The notes: a model not told the origin generated them from the letters alone. A stretch of DNA of 64,000 nt from Acidovorax sp. 107 (GCF_003058055.1 NZ_QBTZ01000001.1:560501-624500), one strand, 5' to 3'; positions 46,855 to 55,452 are shown, counted from the stretch's first letter. Translations and numbers: made by a program.

Positions 46855-47937
46855 ATGGATCGTCGTTCAATCATCAAGCACGCCGGCATTGCCGGTGTGC
46901 TGGCTGCAGGCGCTGCGCCCGCCGTCCACGCCCAGGCTGCCATTCGTTGGCGTCTGGCCTCCAGCTTCCCCAAGTCGCTGGACACCATCTATGGCGGCGC
47001 TGATGTGTTCTCCAAGGCCGTCAAGGCCATGTCGGGCGGTAAGTTTGAAATCTCCGTGCACGCTGGTGGCGAGCTGATGCCTCCCTTCGGCGTGGTCGAT
47101 GGCGTGCAGCAAGGCACCGTGGAAATGGCACACACGGTGCCTTACTATTTCTACGGCAAGAATCCCGCTTTTGCGCTGGGCTCGGCAGTGCCCTTTGGCT
47201 TCAATGCCCGCCAGATGAATGCCTGGATGCTGCATGGCAACGGCCGCAAGCTCATGAACGAGTTCTACGGTGGCTACAACATGATCAGCTTCGCAGGTGG
47301 TAACACCGGCACGCAGATGGGTGGCTGGTATCGCAAGGAAATCAAGTCGCCTGCCGACTTCAAGGGCATGAAGATGCGCCTGGGTGGCGGCCTGATCGGT
47401 GAAGTGATGCAGAAGCTGGGCGCTGTGCCCCAGAGCATCCCTGGCGGCGAAATCTACCAATCCCTCGAAAAGGGCACGCTGGACGCCGCCGAGTGGGTGG
47501 GGCCGTACGACGACCAGAAGCTGGGCTTCAACAAAGTCGCTCCGTTCTACTACTACCCCGGCTGGTGGGAAGGCGGTCCTGAAGTGGACTTCTTCGTCAA
47601 CCAGAAGGCGTTTGACGGCCTGTCGGCTGAGAACAAGGCCATCATCGAAGCCGCTACCAACGTGGCCCACGTGGACATGCTGGCCAAGTACGACGCACTG
47701 AACCCCACGGCCTTGAAGCAACTCGTGGCTGCCAAGACCAAGGTGCTGCCTTTCTCGCAAGCCGTGATGGACGCTTCGTTCAAGGCTTCGATGGAAGTGT
47801 TCGCCGAGAACGACGCCAAGAGCCCCGAGTGGAAGAAGATCTACGCCGACATGCGTGCGTTCCAGCGCGACCAAATTCTGTGGTTCCGCTTTGCTGAAGC
47901 CCGCTACGACACCTTCATGTCCGCCCAGAAGATCTGA
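46855..47937 (+). CDS. TRAP substrate-binding protein, TakP-like (2-oxoacid/monocarboxylate)
   Basis: The 360-aa protein has a signal peptide with a twin-arginine-like start (DRRSIIKHAG) cut after VHAQ near 27. The mature part has WRLASSFPKSLDTIYGGA and GGEIYQSLEKGTLDAAEWVGPYDD, which match the TakP branch that binds 2-oxoacids such as pyruvate. GGAGAGAA lies about seven bases before the ATG. It converges with a large and a small TRAP permease gene 550 bases away, its likely partners. It ends in a strong terminator. Confidence 0.9.
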   Translation: MDRRSIIKHAGIAGVLAAGAAPAVHAQAAIRWRLASSFPKSLDTIYGGADVFSKAVKAMSGGKFEISVHAGGELMPPFGVVDGVQQGTVEMAHTVPYYFYGKNPAFALGSAVPFGFNARQMNAWMLHGNGRKLMNEFYGGYNMISFAGGNTGTQMGGWYRKEIKSPADFKGMKMRLGGGLIGEVMQKLGAVPQSIPGGEIYQSLEKGTLDAAEWVGPYDDQKLGFNKVAPFYYYPGWWEGGPEVDFFVNQKAFDGLSAENKAIIEAATNVAHVDMLAKYDALNPTALKQLVAAKTKVLPFSQAVMDASFKASMEVFAENDAKSPEWKKIYADMRAFQRDQILWFRFAEARYDTFMSAQKI

Positions 47938-47980
47938 TTGCCTGGCTGCGGCGCAAGCCGCAGGGCATACCGATCAGAAA

Positions 47981-48010
47981 ACCCGCCTGGTTCGCCTGGC
48001 GGGTTTTTTT
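47981..48010 (+). terminator. Rho-independent terminator of the TakP-like gene
   Basis: ACCCGCC (47981-47987) and GGCGGGT (47998-48004) pair, followed by TTTTTT. It lies about 45 bases past the stop. Confidence 0.85.
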
Positions 48011-48412
48011 GCGTCTGGTGGTATGGGGCTGGGTGCTCGGTCCCGAGGTGCTTCGGGGCAGAAGACGCTGCCGGGCCACGCGGCGATGTTCGGTCGGCTG
48101 GGGCTCAAGGTGTCGCCTCTGTTGCTGTGATCGGCGCGTCCGCACGACCATCCCTCGGGGCAAGGTCCGACGTGGCGCATGAGTGGTTGAGGCCATCGTT
48201 TCCGGCTGTCTGCCGTGATGTTTGGCGCCGTTGGTGGACTCTTGCCAGCGGGTTAAGCGGTGCGCAGAGCGCCCCACCTCAGCGCGCGGCGGCCTGCGTA
48301 CTGTGGGATCAGGTCGATCATGATGGTTGGGTTCCTCAGGTTTGTAGGGCGGCGCAGAGCCGCCTGTTAGCAGCTCTGCACTCGGGCACGCGCTGCGCGA
48401 GACAAGCCCATG

Positions 48413-48454
48413 AAAAAAGCCCCGGCAGACGGATATCTGCCGGGGCTTTTTTTG
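48413..48454. terminator. Bidirectional terminator after the TRAP permease genes
   Basis: AGCCCCGGCAG and CTGCCGGGGCT form an 11-bp stem around ACGGATAT, with six A before and seven T after. On the minus strand it ends the dctQM transcript about 40 bases past the stop. Confidence 0.9.
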
Positions 48455-48492
48455 CGTCACGGGCTGGTCAACAGCCCTGTGGGTTTATCCGA

Positions 48493-50283
48493 TCACTTCT
48501 TCTCGTTGGCCATCGAGTCCTGCAGGGCCTTGAGCGGGTCGTCTGCGGCGGGAGCCGCAGCGTCGGCCCCAGGTGTCGAGCCCGTGCCCTCCATGCCGGC
48601 CGTGGGGTCGGTGGCCTCCGGGGCTCCGGCTGCGTCGGGCATGGTGGCTTCCATCTCCATGCGGACCTTGTCCAGGTCATAGACCTCTTCCTTGTCCAGA
48701 CCGCTGGAGACGATGCCGGGGAAGACGATGATCAGGCCCACCATCATCAGCTGGATGATCAGGAAGGGGATGGCCCCCCAGTAGATCTGGGGCGTGGTCA
48801 CGGGCGCGATCATCTTCTTGGTGATCTTGTCCATGTACTCCTTCGCGGGGGCCACGCTGCGCAGGTAGAACAGCGCAAAGCCGAACGGAGGGTGCATGAA
48901 CGAGGTCTGCATGTTCACGGCCAGCAGCACGCCGAACCAGATCAGGTCAATGCCCAGCTTATTGGCCACGGGGGCCAGCAGAGGCACGACGATGAAAGAC
49001 AGTTCGAAGAAGTCCAGGAAGAACGCCAGGAAGAACACCATGATGTTCACGACGATCAGGAAGCCCAGCTGGCCACCCGGCAGACCGGTCAGCAGATGCT
49101 CCACCCACAGCGGGCCGTCCACGCCCTGGAAGGTCAGGCCGAACATGGTGGCGCCCACCAGGATGAACACCACAAAACACGACAGCTTGGTGGTGGTGGT
49201 CACGGCCTGCTTGAGCAGCGACATGCTCAACCGGCCACGGAAGATGGCCATGATGCCCGCGCCCAAAGCGCCCATGGCGCCGCCTTCGGTGGGGGTTGCG
49301 ACGCCCAGGAAGATGGTGCCCAGCACCAGGAAGATCAGCAGCAGCGGGGGAATCAGCACGAACGTCACGCGTTCCGCCGCCTTGGACAGCAGGCCCAGGC
49401 GGGTGATCTTGTTGATGCTGGCGACCACGAAGGCCAGGGCCACGCCAAAGCACATGGCCACCACAATGGTTTCGTCGAGGGCCACGCGCTCCACCGTTTC
49501 GCCCGAAACCCAGGTGTGCAGGGCCGCCATGTTCTTGGCCACATACATCGAGGCGGCCACGCAAATGCCCGTCAGCACCAGCAAGGAGGTCACACCGCTC
49601 TTGCCGTTCTCGTCGCGCAGCGTGCGGGCTTCGGGCGGGATGGCGGGCACCCATTGGGGCTTGAAGATCGCCAGCAGGATGACGTACAGCGCGTAGAAGC
49701 CGGTGAGCATCAGGCCGGGCACGAAGGCGCCCTTGTACATGTCGCCCACGCTGCGGCCCATCTGGTCGGCAATGATGATCAGCACCAGCGAAGGGGGAAT
49801 GATCTGCGCCAGCGTGCCGGAGGCCGCAATCACGCCCGCTGCCAGTCGGCGGTCATAGCCATAGCGCAGCATGATGGGCAGCGAGATCAGGCCCATCGAG
49901 ATCACCGATGCGGCGACCACGCCGGTGGTGGCTGCCAGCAGCGCGCCCACAAAGATCACGGCCAGCGCCAGGCCGCCACGGATGGGGCCGAACAGCTGAC
50001 CAATGGTGTCCAGCAGGTCTTCCGCCATCCCGCTTCGCTCCAATATGAGCCCCATGAGCGTGAAGAACGGAATGGCCAGCAGGGTGTCGTTCTGCATGAT
50101 GCCGAAGATGCGCAGCGGCACGGCTTGCAGCAGGGCCTCGGGCAATACGCCCAGTTCGATGCCGATGAAGGCGAAGAAAAGTCCGCAGGCGCCCAGGCTG
50201 AAGGCGACCGGGAAGCCCACCAGCAAGAAGCAGATGAGCCCCGCGAACATGATGGGGGCGAGATTGTGGGTGAGAAATTCCAT
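48493..50283 (-). CDS. dctM: TRAP transporter large permease, long form
   Basis: The 596-aa protein is a DctM permease of the longer class that pairs with TakP-like binding proteins. It has about a dozen helices, an extra soluble stretch near 235-260 and a 65-residue C-terminal tail rich in A, P, D and E after DKEEVYDLDKVRME. The motif FFTLMGLILERSGMAEDLLD is typical. It lies 14 bases after the small permease gene. The tail is of unknown role. Confidence 0.92.
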   Translation of the reverse strand: MEFLTHNLAPIMFAGLICFLLVGFPVAFSLGACGLFFAFIGIELGVLPEALLQAVPLRIFGIMQNDTLLAIPFFTLMGLILERSGMAEDLLDTIGQLFGPIRGGLALAVIFVGALLAATTGVVAASVISMGLISLPIMLRYGYDRRLAAGVIAASGTLAQIIPPSLVLIIIADQMGRSVGDMYKGAFVPGLMLTGFYALYVILLAIFKPQWVPAIPPEARTLRDENGKSGVTSLLVLTGICVAASMYVAKNMAALHTWVSGETVERVALDETIVVAMCFGVALAFVVASINKITRLGLLSKAAERVTFVLIPPLLLIFLVLGTIFLGVATPTEGGAMGALGAGIMAIFRGRLSMSLLKQAVTTTTKLSCFVVFILVGATMFGLTFQGVDGPLWVEHLLTGLPGGQLGFLIVVNIMVFFLAFFLDFFELSFIVVPLLAPVANKLGIDLIWFGVLLAVNMQTSFMHPPFGFALFYLRSVAPAKEYMDKITKKMIAPVTTPQIYWGAIPFLIIQLMMVGLIIVFPGIVSSGLDKEEVYDLDKVRMEMEATMPDAAGAPEATDPTAGMEGTGSTPGADAAAPAADDPLKALQDSMANEKK

Positions 50284-50297
50284 GGTGTGTGCTCCGC

Positions 50298-50918
50298 TCA
50301 GACGGCCTCGGTCTTGTTCTTGCCGTTGCCCTTGGCGGCTTCGGCCAGGTTGCGGATGGATTCAGCCAGTTCTTCCTCGGCCGTCTTTTCGACTTTCTTG
50401 ACCGTGGGGTCTTCGATCAGGCCTTGCAGGAAGCCCAGACGCTTGATGAGTTCGGAGATGCCTTGCAGCCACAGCAGCGCGAAGCCCAGCGGCATCATCA
50501 GGTACACAGGCCAGCGGATCAGGCCGCCGGCGTTGTTGGACATTTCACCCGAGGCCAGGGCACGCGTGAAGAAGGGAAGGCCGTACCAGAGCACCGCCAG
50601 GCACATCGGCGTCAGGAAGACGATGTAGCCAAACACGTCGATCCAGATCTGCGTGCGCTTGGAAAAGCGGCTGGAGATCACATCGACCTTGACGTGCTCG
50701 CCCTGCAGCAGCGTGTAGCCAGCGGCCAGCAGAAACGATGCGGCAAACAGGTACCACTGCACTTCCAGGAACGCGTTGGAGCTGATGTTCAACGCCTTGC
50801 GCACCACGGCGTTCACGCCGCTGATGACGGTGGAGGCCAGGATCAGCCAGACCACGTACTTGCCGACCTGGGTGTTAAGCCAGTCGATCCCTCTTGATAG
50901 CTTCAATAGAGCCTGCAT
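50298..50918 (-). CDS. dctQ: TRAP transporter small permease
   Basis: The 206-aa protein has four helices (about 21-40, 50-72, 92-112 and 138-158), with FLEVQWYLFAASFLLAAGYTLLQGEHVKVD typical of DctQ. The C-terminal 35 residues are charged (TVKKVEKTAEEELAE). The ATG at 50918 begins MQALLKLSRGIDWLN; AGACACC upstream is a poor ribosome site. It is co-transcribed with the long dctM and likely serves the convergent TakP-like gene. Confidence 0.9.
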   Translation of the reverse strand: MQALLKLSRGIDWLNTQVGKYVVWLILASTVISGVNAVVRKALNISSNAFLEVQWYLFAASFLLAAGYTLLQGEHVKVDVISSRFSKRTQIWIDVFGYIVFLTPMCLAVLWYGLPFFTRALASGEMSNNAGGLIRWPVYLMMPLGFALLWLQGISELIKRLGFLQGLIEDPTVKKVEKTAEEELAESIRNLAEAAKGNGKNKTEAV

Positions 50919-51100
50919 GGTGTCTCCAATAAAAAGGCTGTGTGTGCGAGATGCCTCGCCCCCGCGCGGGTAGGCGCTTGGGCTGGGCACACTTTGACGA
51001 CGGCGCGATTCTACGGAGCACTGTAGGCGGAGTCTGACAGCTGCGTGACGGTGTTATCCCTCAGCAAATGCTCATTCTTCAGCTATCAAAATTGGAGCAA

Positions 51101-52228
51101 TTAGGGTTTCTTCCTAGGCGTAGAAGTGCGTTTTTTCCGCGCGAATTGCCACCAGGGCAGCACGGTGCTCATGGCCAGCACCTCGCCGCAGTGCCAGGCC
51201 GTGTAGCCTGGCAGTGTGGCCATGTGGGCCAGCCACTCGGGCGTCTGCAGCAGGGTGCGCAGTGCCAATGTGGCAGGCTGGTCCAGGCTGTCTTTCAGGC
51301 ACGCCAGGTGGTAGCGCTCGTGCACCAGGGGCACAAAGTCCAGCCCGCGCGCGCGCGCCGCCAGCTCGATGCCCATGCCCACGTCGGCCGCCCCTGCGGC
51401 CACGGCCTGGGCGATGGCGGTGTGGGAGGGTTCATTGAGGGCGTAGCCCACGATGCTCTCTGGGTCCATGCCGGCCTGGGCCAGCAGGTCGTCCAGCAGC
51501 ACCCGTGTGCCCGAGCCCAGCGGGCGGTTGATGAAGCGGGCGCCCGTGCGGGCGACATCGGCCAGGCTGTGCAGGCCCAGTGGGTTGCCGGGCGCCACCA
51601 TGAGCCCCTGCGTGCGCTGTGCAAAGCCGATGATCTTGTGCAGCCCGGGCTGCAGCAGCGGTTGGTAGGTGCGCGCCGTGAGTGACTGCGCGGCCGCGTC
51701 GGCCACGGTGTGAAAGCCCGCCAGGGTGCAACGTCCCTCGTTCAGCGCACGGATCGCGTCCACGCTGCCCGTAAAGCGGATGTCGAGGTGCAGCGCGCCC
51801 GCATCCGTCTGCGTGGCGGCATGGGCACGCAGTGCCGCCAGCGCATCGTCATGGCTGGCGTAGAGGGTGAGCACGTGGGCGTTGGGGTCGAAGGCCACGG
51901 CGAACGCGCGCTCCAGGTCGGCGTGCAACGCGGCAATCTGCGGCGCCAGGCGCGCCTGGGCCTGGCGCTCGGCCCACAGCAGCTTGCTGCCGAACTCGCT
52001 CAGTTGTGCCGACTGGCCTTTGCCCCAGATGATCAATTCGCCGCCCAGCTGATCTTCCCAGCGCTTGAGGGCACCCCAGACATGGCGGTAGGACAGGTCC
52101 AGCGCGCGCGCGGCGCCCGAGATGGAGCCGCGTTCTGCCACGGCCTGCAGCAGCTCGGGCAGCGGGTTGCGGATGAGTGCATTGCCCGCGTCGCGGCTGA
52201 GTGTGTAGTGAAGTTGGACCCTATGCAC
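51101..52228 (-). CDS. tupR: ModE-like HTH regulator with periplasmic-binding-like domain (TupR)
   Basis: The 375-aa protein has a ModE-type winged HTH (SISGAARALDLSYRHVWGALKRWE, near 34-57) and a C-terminal periplasmic-binding-protein-like domain from about 100 on, the form of oxyanion sensors linked to molybdate and tungstate genes. It is divergent from tupBCA over 63 bases that hold an inverted repeat. The start is GTG at 52228. Tungstate or molybdate as the ligand is inference from context. Confidence 0.82.
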   Translation of the reverse strand: MHRVQLHYTLSRDAGNALIRNPLPELLQAVAERGSISGAARALDLSYRHVWGALKRWEDQLGGELIIWGKGQSAQLSEFGSKLLWAERQAQARLAPQIAALHADLERAFAVAFDPNAHVLTLYASHDDALAALRAHAATQTDAGALHLDIRFTGSVDAIRALNEGRCTLAGFHTVADAAAQSLTARTYQPLLQPGLHKIIGFAQRTQGLMVAPGNPLGLHSLADVARTGARFINRPLGSGTRVLLDDLLAQAGMDPESIVGYALNEPSHTAIAQAVAAGAADVGMGIELAARARGLDFVPLVHERYHLACLKDSLDQPATLALRTLLQTPEWLAHMATLPGYTAWHCGEVLAMSTVLPWWQFARKKRTSTPRKKP

Positions 52229-52236
52229 GGGAGTTC

Positions 52237-52250
52237 ATATCGCTGGATAT
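52237..52250. promoter_or_regulatory. Inverted repeat between tupR and tupB (candidate operator)
   Basis: ATATC and GATAT frame GCTG (52237-52250), nine bases before the tupR GTG. The CGCTGGATAT half resembles the ModE box half-site CGCTATAT. It is a likely site for the ModE-like regulator. Confidence 0.5.
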
Positions 52251-52291
52251 TGGATGGGTGCCTACGATAGCCCAAACCGATCCCCTGGCGC

Positions 52292-53029
52292 ATGTCTACC
52301 CTTACTGAAAGCGCGAGCACAGCGCTTGAACTCACCCTCTCGTCCGACCCCGTCCTCTGGACCATCGTGGGCCGCTCCTTGTCTGTCAGCGCCACCGCCT
52401 GTGTGATGGCTTGTGGGGTGGGTCTGGTGCTGGGCGCGTGGCTGGGCGTCGCCCGCTTCGCAGGCCGTGGCGCCGTGCTGGCCGTGCTCAACACCTTGCT
52501 GGCCGTGCCTTCGGTGGTGGTGGGGCTGGTGGTGTACCTGGTGCTGTCGCGCAGCGGGCCGCTGGGCTATCTGGGCTGGCTGTTCAGCTTCAAGGCCATG
52601 GTGCTGGCGCAGGCTATCTTGGTGCTGCCGGTGGTCACCGCGCTCACGCGCCAGACGGTGGAAGACGCCGAGCGCGCGCATGGCGAGCAGTTGCGCTCCA
52701 TGGGCGCGGGCCCGCTGCTGCGCAGCCTGCTGCTGGCCTGGGACGAGCGCTATGCGCTGCTCACCGTGCTGCTGGCATCGTTTGGCCGCGCAATCTCCGA
52801 GGTGGGCGCGGTGATGATCGTGGGCGGCAACATCGATGGCTTCACGCGGGTGATGACCACCGCCATCGCGCTGGAGACCAGCAAGGGCGACCTGCCGCTG
52901 GCGCTGGCGCTGGGCATGATCCTGCTGGCCGTGGTGCTGGCGCTCAATGTGCTGATTGCGTTGCTGAGGCGCTGGCGCGAGCGGGTGGATGGCTCGGCCT
53001 CCAGCACGCCGGTGGGAGTGGCCGCATGA
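52292..53029 (+). CDS. tupB: Tungstate ABC transporter permease TupB
   Basis: The 245-aa protein has five or six helices and the permease EAA-like loop before EVGAVMIVGGNIDGFTRVMTTAIALETSKGDLPLALALG, a block closely associated with TupB. It forms the membrane channel for tungstate entry with TupA and TupC. Its stop overlaps the tupC start by ATGA. The start at 52292 fits the first helix. Confidence 0.92.
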   Translation: MSTLTESASTALELTLSSDPVLWTIVGRSLSVSATACVMACGVGLVLGAWLGVARFAGRGAVLAVLNTLLAVPSVVVGLVVYLVLSRSGPLGYLGWLFSFKAMVLAQAILVLPVVTALTRQTVEDAERAHGEQLRSMGAGPLLRSLLLAWDERYALLTVLLASFGRAISEVGAVMIVGGNIDGFTRVMTTAIALETSKGDLPLALALGMILLAVVLALNVLIALLRRWRERVDGSASSTPVGVAA

Positions 53030-53754
53030 GCGGGCCTGTGCCAACCCCCTGGGTGGATCTGCGCCAGGTGACCGTGCGCTACGGCCGCGTGCAGGCGCTG
53101 GACCAGGTCACGCTGCGCATCGCGCCCGGCGAGCGCGTGGCGCTGGTGGGCGCCAACGGCAGTGGCAAGAGCACCCTGCTGCGTGTTCTGCATGGCCTGG
53201 CCGATACGCATGGGGGCGGCCTGCAATGCGATGCATCGCTGCGCCAGGCCATGCTGTTCCAGCGCCCGCACATGCTGCGCACCAGCGCCCAGAACAACGT
53301 GGCGCTGGCCCTGTGGCTGCGTGGCACCCGCTGGCGCGATGCGCGCCCCCTGGCCCTGACGGCCTTGCAGCGGGTGGGCCTGCAGGGCATCGCTGCGCAG
53401 AACGCGCGCACCCTGTCGGGCGGCCAGCAGCAGCGGGTGGCGCTGGCCCGCGCGTGGGCCCTGCGGCCCGACGTGCTGCTGCTGGATGAGCCCACCGCCA
53501 GCCTCGACCCCCACGCCAAGCGCGAGGTCGAGGCCCTGATGGCCGACTTTGCGGCCAGCCATGGTGCTGCCGGTCCGGCGCACCCCGTGACCATGGTGTT
53601 CAGCAGCCACAACCTCGGCCAGGTCAAGCGCCTGGCCAGCCGCGTGATCTACATGGAGCACGGCCGCCTGGTGGCGGACTTGCCAGTGCACGATTTTTTC
53701 AACGGCCCCTTGCCGGAGGCCGCCCGTTTGTTTGTCAAAGGAGAGCTGGTATGA
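53026..53754 (+). CDS. tupC: Tungstate ABC transporter ATPase TupC
   Basis: The 242-aa ATPase has Walker A GANGSGKST (42-50), the signature LSGGQ (130-134) and Walker B LLLDEP (151-156), followed by the H-loop SSHN. It powers TupB. The gene overlaps tupB by four bases and tupA by four bases, so the three are translationally coupled. The order B-C-A differs from the frequent A-B-C order. Confidence 0.93.
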   Translation: MSGPVPTPWVDLRQVTVRYGRVQALDQVTLRIAPGERVALVGANGSGKSTLLRVLHGLADTHGGGLQCDASLRQAMLFQRPHMLRTSAQNNVALALWLRGTRWRDARPLALTALQRVGLQGIAAQNARTLSGGQQQRVALARAWALRPDVLLLDEPTASLDPHAKREVEALMADFAASHGAAGPAHPVTMVFSSHNLGQVKRLASRVIYMEHGRLVADLPVHDFFNGPLPEAARLFVKGELV

Positions 53755-54578
53755 CGAGTTTTAGGTCTTTTCGCGCAGTAGCGCTAGTGTCCAAAGCGGT
53801 GGCAGCTATCGTTTTGGTAGCGTCTGGTTCTGCATTCGCGCAGAGCATCACCATGGCTTCCACCACCTCCACCGAGCAGTCGGGCCTGTTTGGCTACCTG
53901 CTGCCCGAGTTCAAGAAGTCCAGCGGCCTCGACATCAAGGTGGTGGCGCTGGGCACCGGCCAGGCGCTCGACATGGCACGCCGGGGTGACGCCGACGTGC
54001 TGTTTGTGCACGACCAGGTGGCCGAAGAAAAGTTTGTGGCCGATGGCTGGGGCGTGAAGCGCTACCCCGTGATGTACAACGACTTCATCCTCATCGGCCC
54101 CAAGAACGACCCGGCCGGCACCAAAGGCAAGGACATCGTGCAGGCGCTGCAGAAGCTGGCCGCCACCAACGGCAACTTCATCTCGCGCGGCGACAAGAGC
54201 GGCACCCACGCGGCCGAGCTGCGCTACTGGAAGCTGGCCGGTGCCGAGGCCGCCAAGGGCAGCGGCTACAAGGAATGCGGCTGCGGCATGGGGCCCGCGC
54301 TGAACATCGCAGCTTCGAGCGGCGCCTACGTGCTGGCCGACCGTGGCACCTGGCTCAATTTCAAGAACCGCGCGGACCTGGCCATTCTGGTCGAGGGCGA
54401 CACCAAGCTCTTCAACCAGTACGGCGTGATGGTCGTGAACCCCGCCAAGCACCCGCATGTGAAGGTGCAGGACGCGCAGAAGTTTGTGGACTGGGTGGTG
54501 TCGCCCGTTGGCCAGCAAGCCATTGCGGGCTACAAGATCGGCGGCGAGCAGCTGTTCTTCCCCAACGCCACGCAGTGA
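53751..54578 (+). CDS. tupA: Tungstate-binding protein TupA
   Basis: The 275-aa periplasmic binding protein has the oxyanion motif ASTTSTEQSGLF at about 36-47, seen in TupA. The signal peptide ends near AFA-QS at residue 30. Codons 5-25 lie inside a copy of the dispersed repeat, in minus orientation, and use many rare codons (AGG, CTA, GTA, TTT, AAA, TTG), so the leader is at least partly repeat-derived. It overlaps tupC by four bases and is followed by a molybdate-binding lipoprotein gene. Confidence 0.93.
   Translation: MTSFRSFRAVALVSKAVAAIVLVASGSAFAQSITMASTTSTEQSGLFGYLLPEFKKSSGLDIKVVALGTGQALDMARRGDADVLFVHDQVAEEKFVADGWGVKRYPVMYNDFILIGPKNDPAGTKGKDIVQALQKLAATNGNFISRGDKSGTHAAELRYWKLAGAEAAKGSGYKECGCGMGPALNIAASSGAYVLADRGTWLNFKNRADLAILVEGDTKLFNQYGVMVVNPAKHPHVKVQDAQKFVDWVVSPVGQQAIAGYKIGGEQLFFPNATQ
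53761..53826 (-). repeat. Dispersed repeat, copy L, encoding the TupA signal peptide
   Basis: On the minus strand it reads GCTACCAAAACGATAGCTGCC, then ACCGCTTTGGACACTAGCGCTACTGCGC and GAAAAGACCTAA, which aligns with copies A and C. On the coding strand it supplies the core SFRAVALVSKAVAAIVLVAS. Confidence 0.75.
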
Positions 54579-54587
54579 GCGGTCTCC

Positions 54588-55421
54588 ATGGCAACACGTT
54601 CACAGGCGGCACTCGCCGCTGCAGCCGCTGGTCTGACCTGGGCCCTGGCCGGTTGTTCCGCCGGCCCTGCCAAGGTGCCCATGGTTGATGCGGCCCCTGT
54701 GCAGGTGTATGCCGCTGGCAGCCTGCGCGAGGCGTTCATCGAGATCGCGCGCGACCACGAGGCCCGCACGGGCCAGAAGGTAGCGCTGACCTTCGGCGCC
54801 TCGGGCCTGCTGCGCGAGCGCATCGAAAAGGGCGAGCCTGCACAGGTCTTTGCCTCCGCCGATACGGACCACCCGCAGCGCCTGGCCGCCCGGGGTGGCT
54901 GGCAGGCGCCCGTGGTGTTCACGCGCAATGCGCTGTGTGCGCTGACCAGCGAGCAGATCAGTGCCACCCCAGACACCCTGCTGGCCACGTTGCTGCGCAG
55001 CGATGTGCGCGTGGGCACGTCCACGCCCAAGGCCGACCCGTCGGGCGACTACGCCTGGGCGCTGTTCCGCCAGGCCGACAAGGTTCAGCCCGGTGCCTAC
55101 GCCCAGCTGGACGCCAAGGCCCTGAAGCTCACGGGCGGTGCGGATTCGCCCAAGCCGCCTGCGGGCCGGGGCACCTACGCCTGGGTGATGGACCAGCGCC
55201 AGGCCGATGTGTTTCTGACCTACTGTACCAACGCCGTGGCCGCCCAGGCCGAGGTACCGCGCTTGCGCGTGGTGCAACTGCCTGCCGCATTGCAGGTGGG
55301 CGCTGCCTATGGGCTGACCGTGCGTGCCGACGCGCCTGCTGCGGCGGAGGCGTTTGCCAGTGCGCTGCGCCAACCGGCCGCCCAGGTGGTGTTGCGACGG
55401 TTGGGGTTTGGGCAGCCCTGA
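54588..55421 (+). CDS. ModA-like molybdate-binding lipoprotein
   Basis: The 277-aa protein has a lipobox LAGC (C23) and the molybdate-binding fold: VYAAGSLREAF near 41, TFGASGLLRERIEKGEPAQVFASAD near 70-94, and TYAWVMDQRQADVFLTY near 194. ModA proteins with lipid anchors occur, but no ModB or ModC follows here. It starts nine bases after tupA and may feed TupBC or an unlinked permease. A convergent terminator-like hairpin follows. Confidence 0.87.
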   Translation: MATRSQAALAAAAAGLTWALAGCSAGPAKVPMVDAAPVQVYAAGSLREAFIEIARDHEARTGQKVALTFGASGLLRERIEKGEPAQVFASADTDHPQRLAARGGWQAPVVFTRNALCALTSEQISATPDTLLATLLRSDVRVGTSTPKADPSGDYAWALFRQADKVQPGAYAQLDAKALKLTGGADSPKPPAGRGTYAWVMDQRQADVFLTYCTNAVAAQAEVPRLRVVQLPAALQVGAAYGLTVRADAPAAAEAFASALRQPAAQVVLRRLGFGQP

Positions 55422-55452
55422 ACACGGACTGCCATCTGGCTGTGAGTGTGTG

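Larger units (their letters stand above)
47938..48492. other. Gap between convergent TRAP genes
   Basis: The 555-bp region starts and ends with terminators. The middle (48020-48410) has no gene I can support: open frames lack starts, ribosome sites and family similarity. A 22-codon frame beginning MIDLIPQYAG on the minus strand near 48320 is preceded by GAGGAA at a long spacing and is not called. Confidence 0.5.

Noticed and set aside
47915..48460. Minus-strand frame of 181 codons in the gap between TRAP genes
   Set aside because: It spans two terminators and is rich in R, P and T; no ribosome site or known domain.
47938..50628. An 896-codon plus-strand frame opposite the long TRAP permease
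   Set aside because: Composition (Q, H, G repeats) and complete overlap with a clear membrane protein mark it as a shadow.
50893..50918. TTGATAGCTTCAATAG at the start of the second dctQ as a further repeat copy
   Set aside because: Only the ATAGCT core matches; the rest fits neither arm and is ordinary coding sequence.
51080..51100. AGCTATCAAAATT just past the tupR stop as a repeat copy
   Set aside because: Only one end of the element is recognisable, so it may be a truncated remnant but is not counted.
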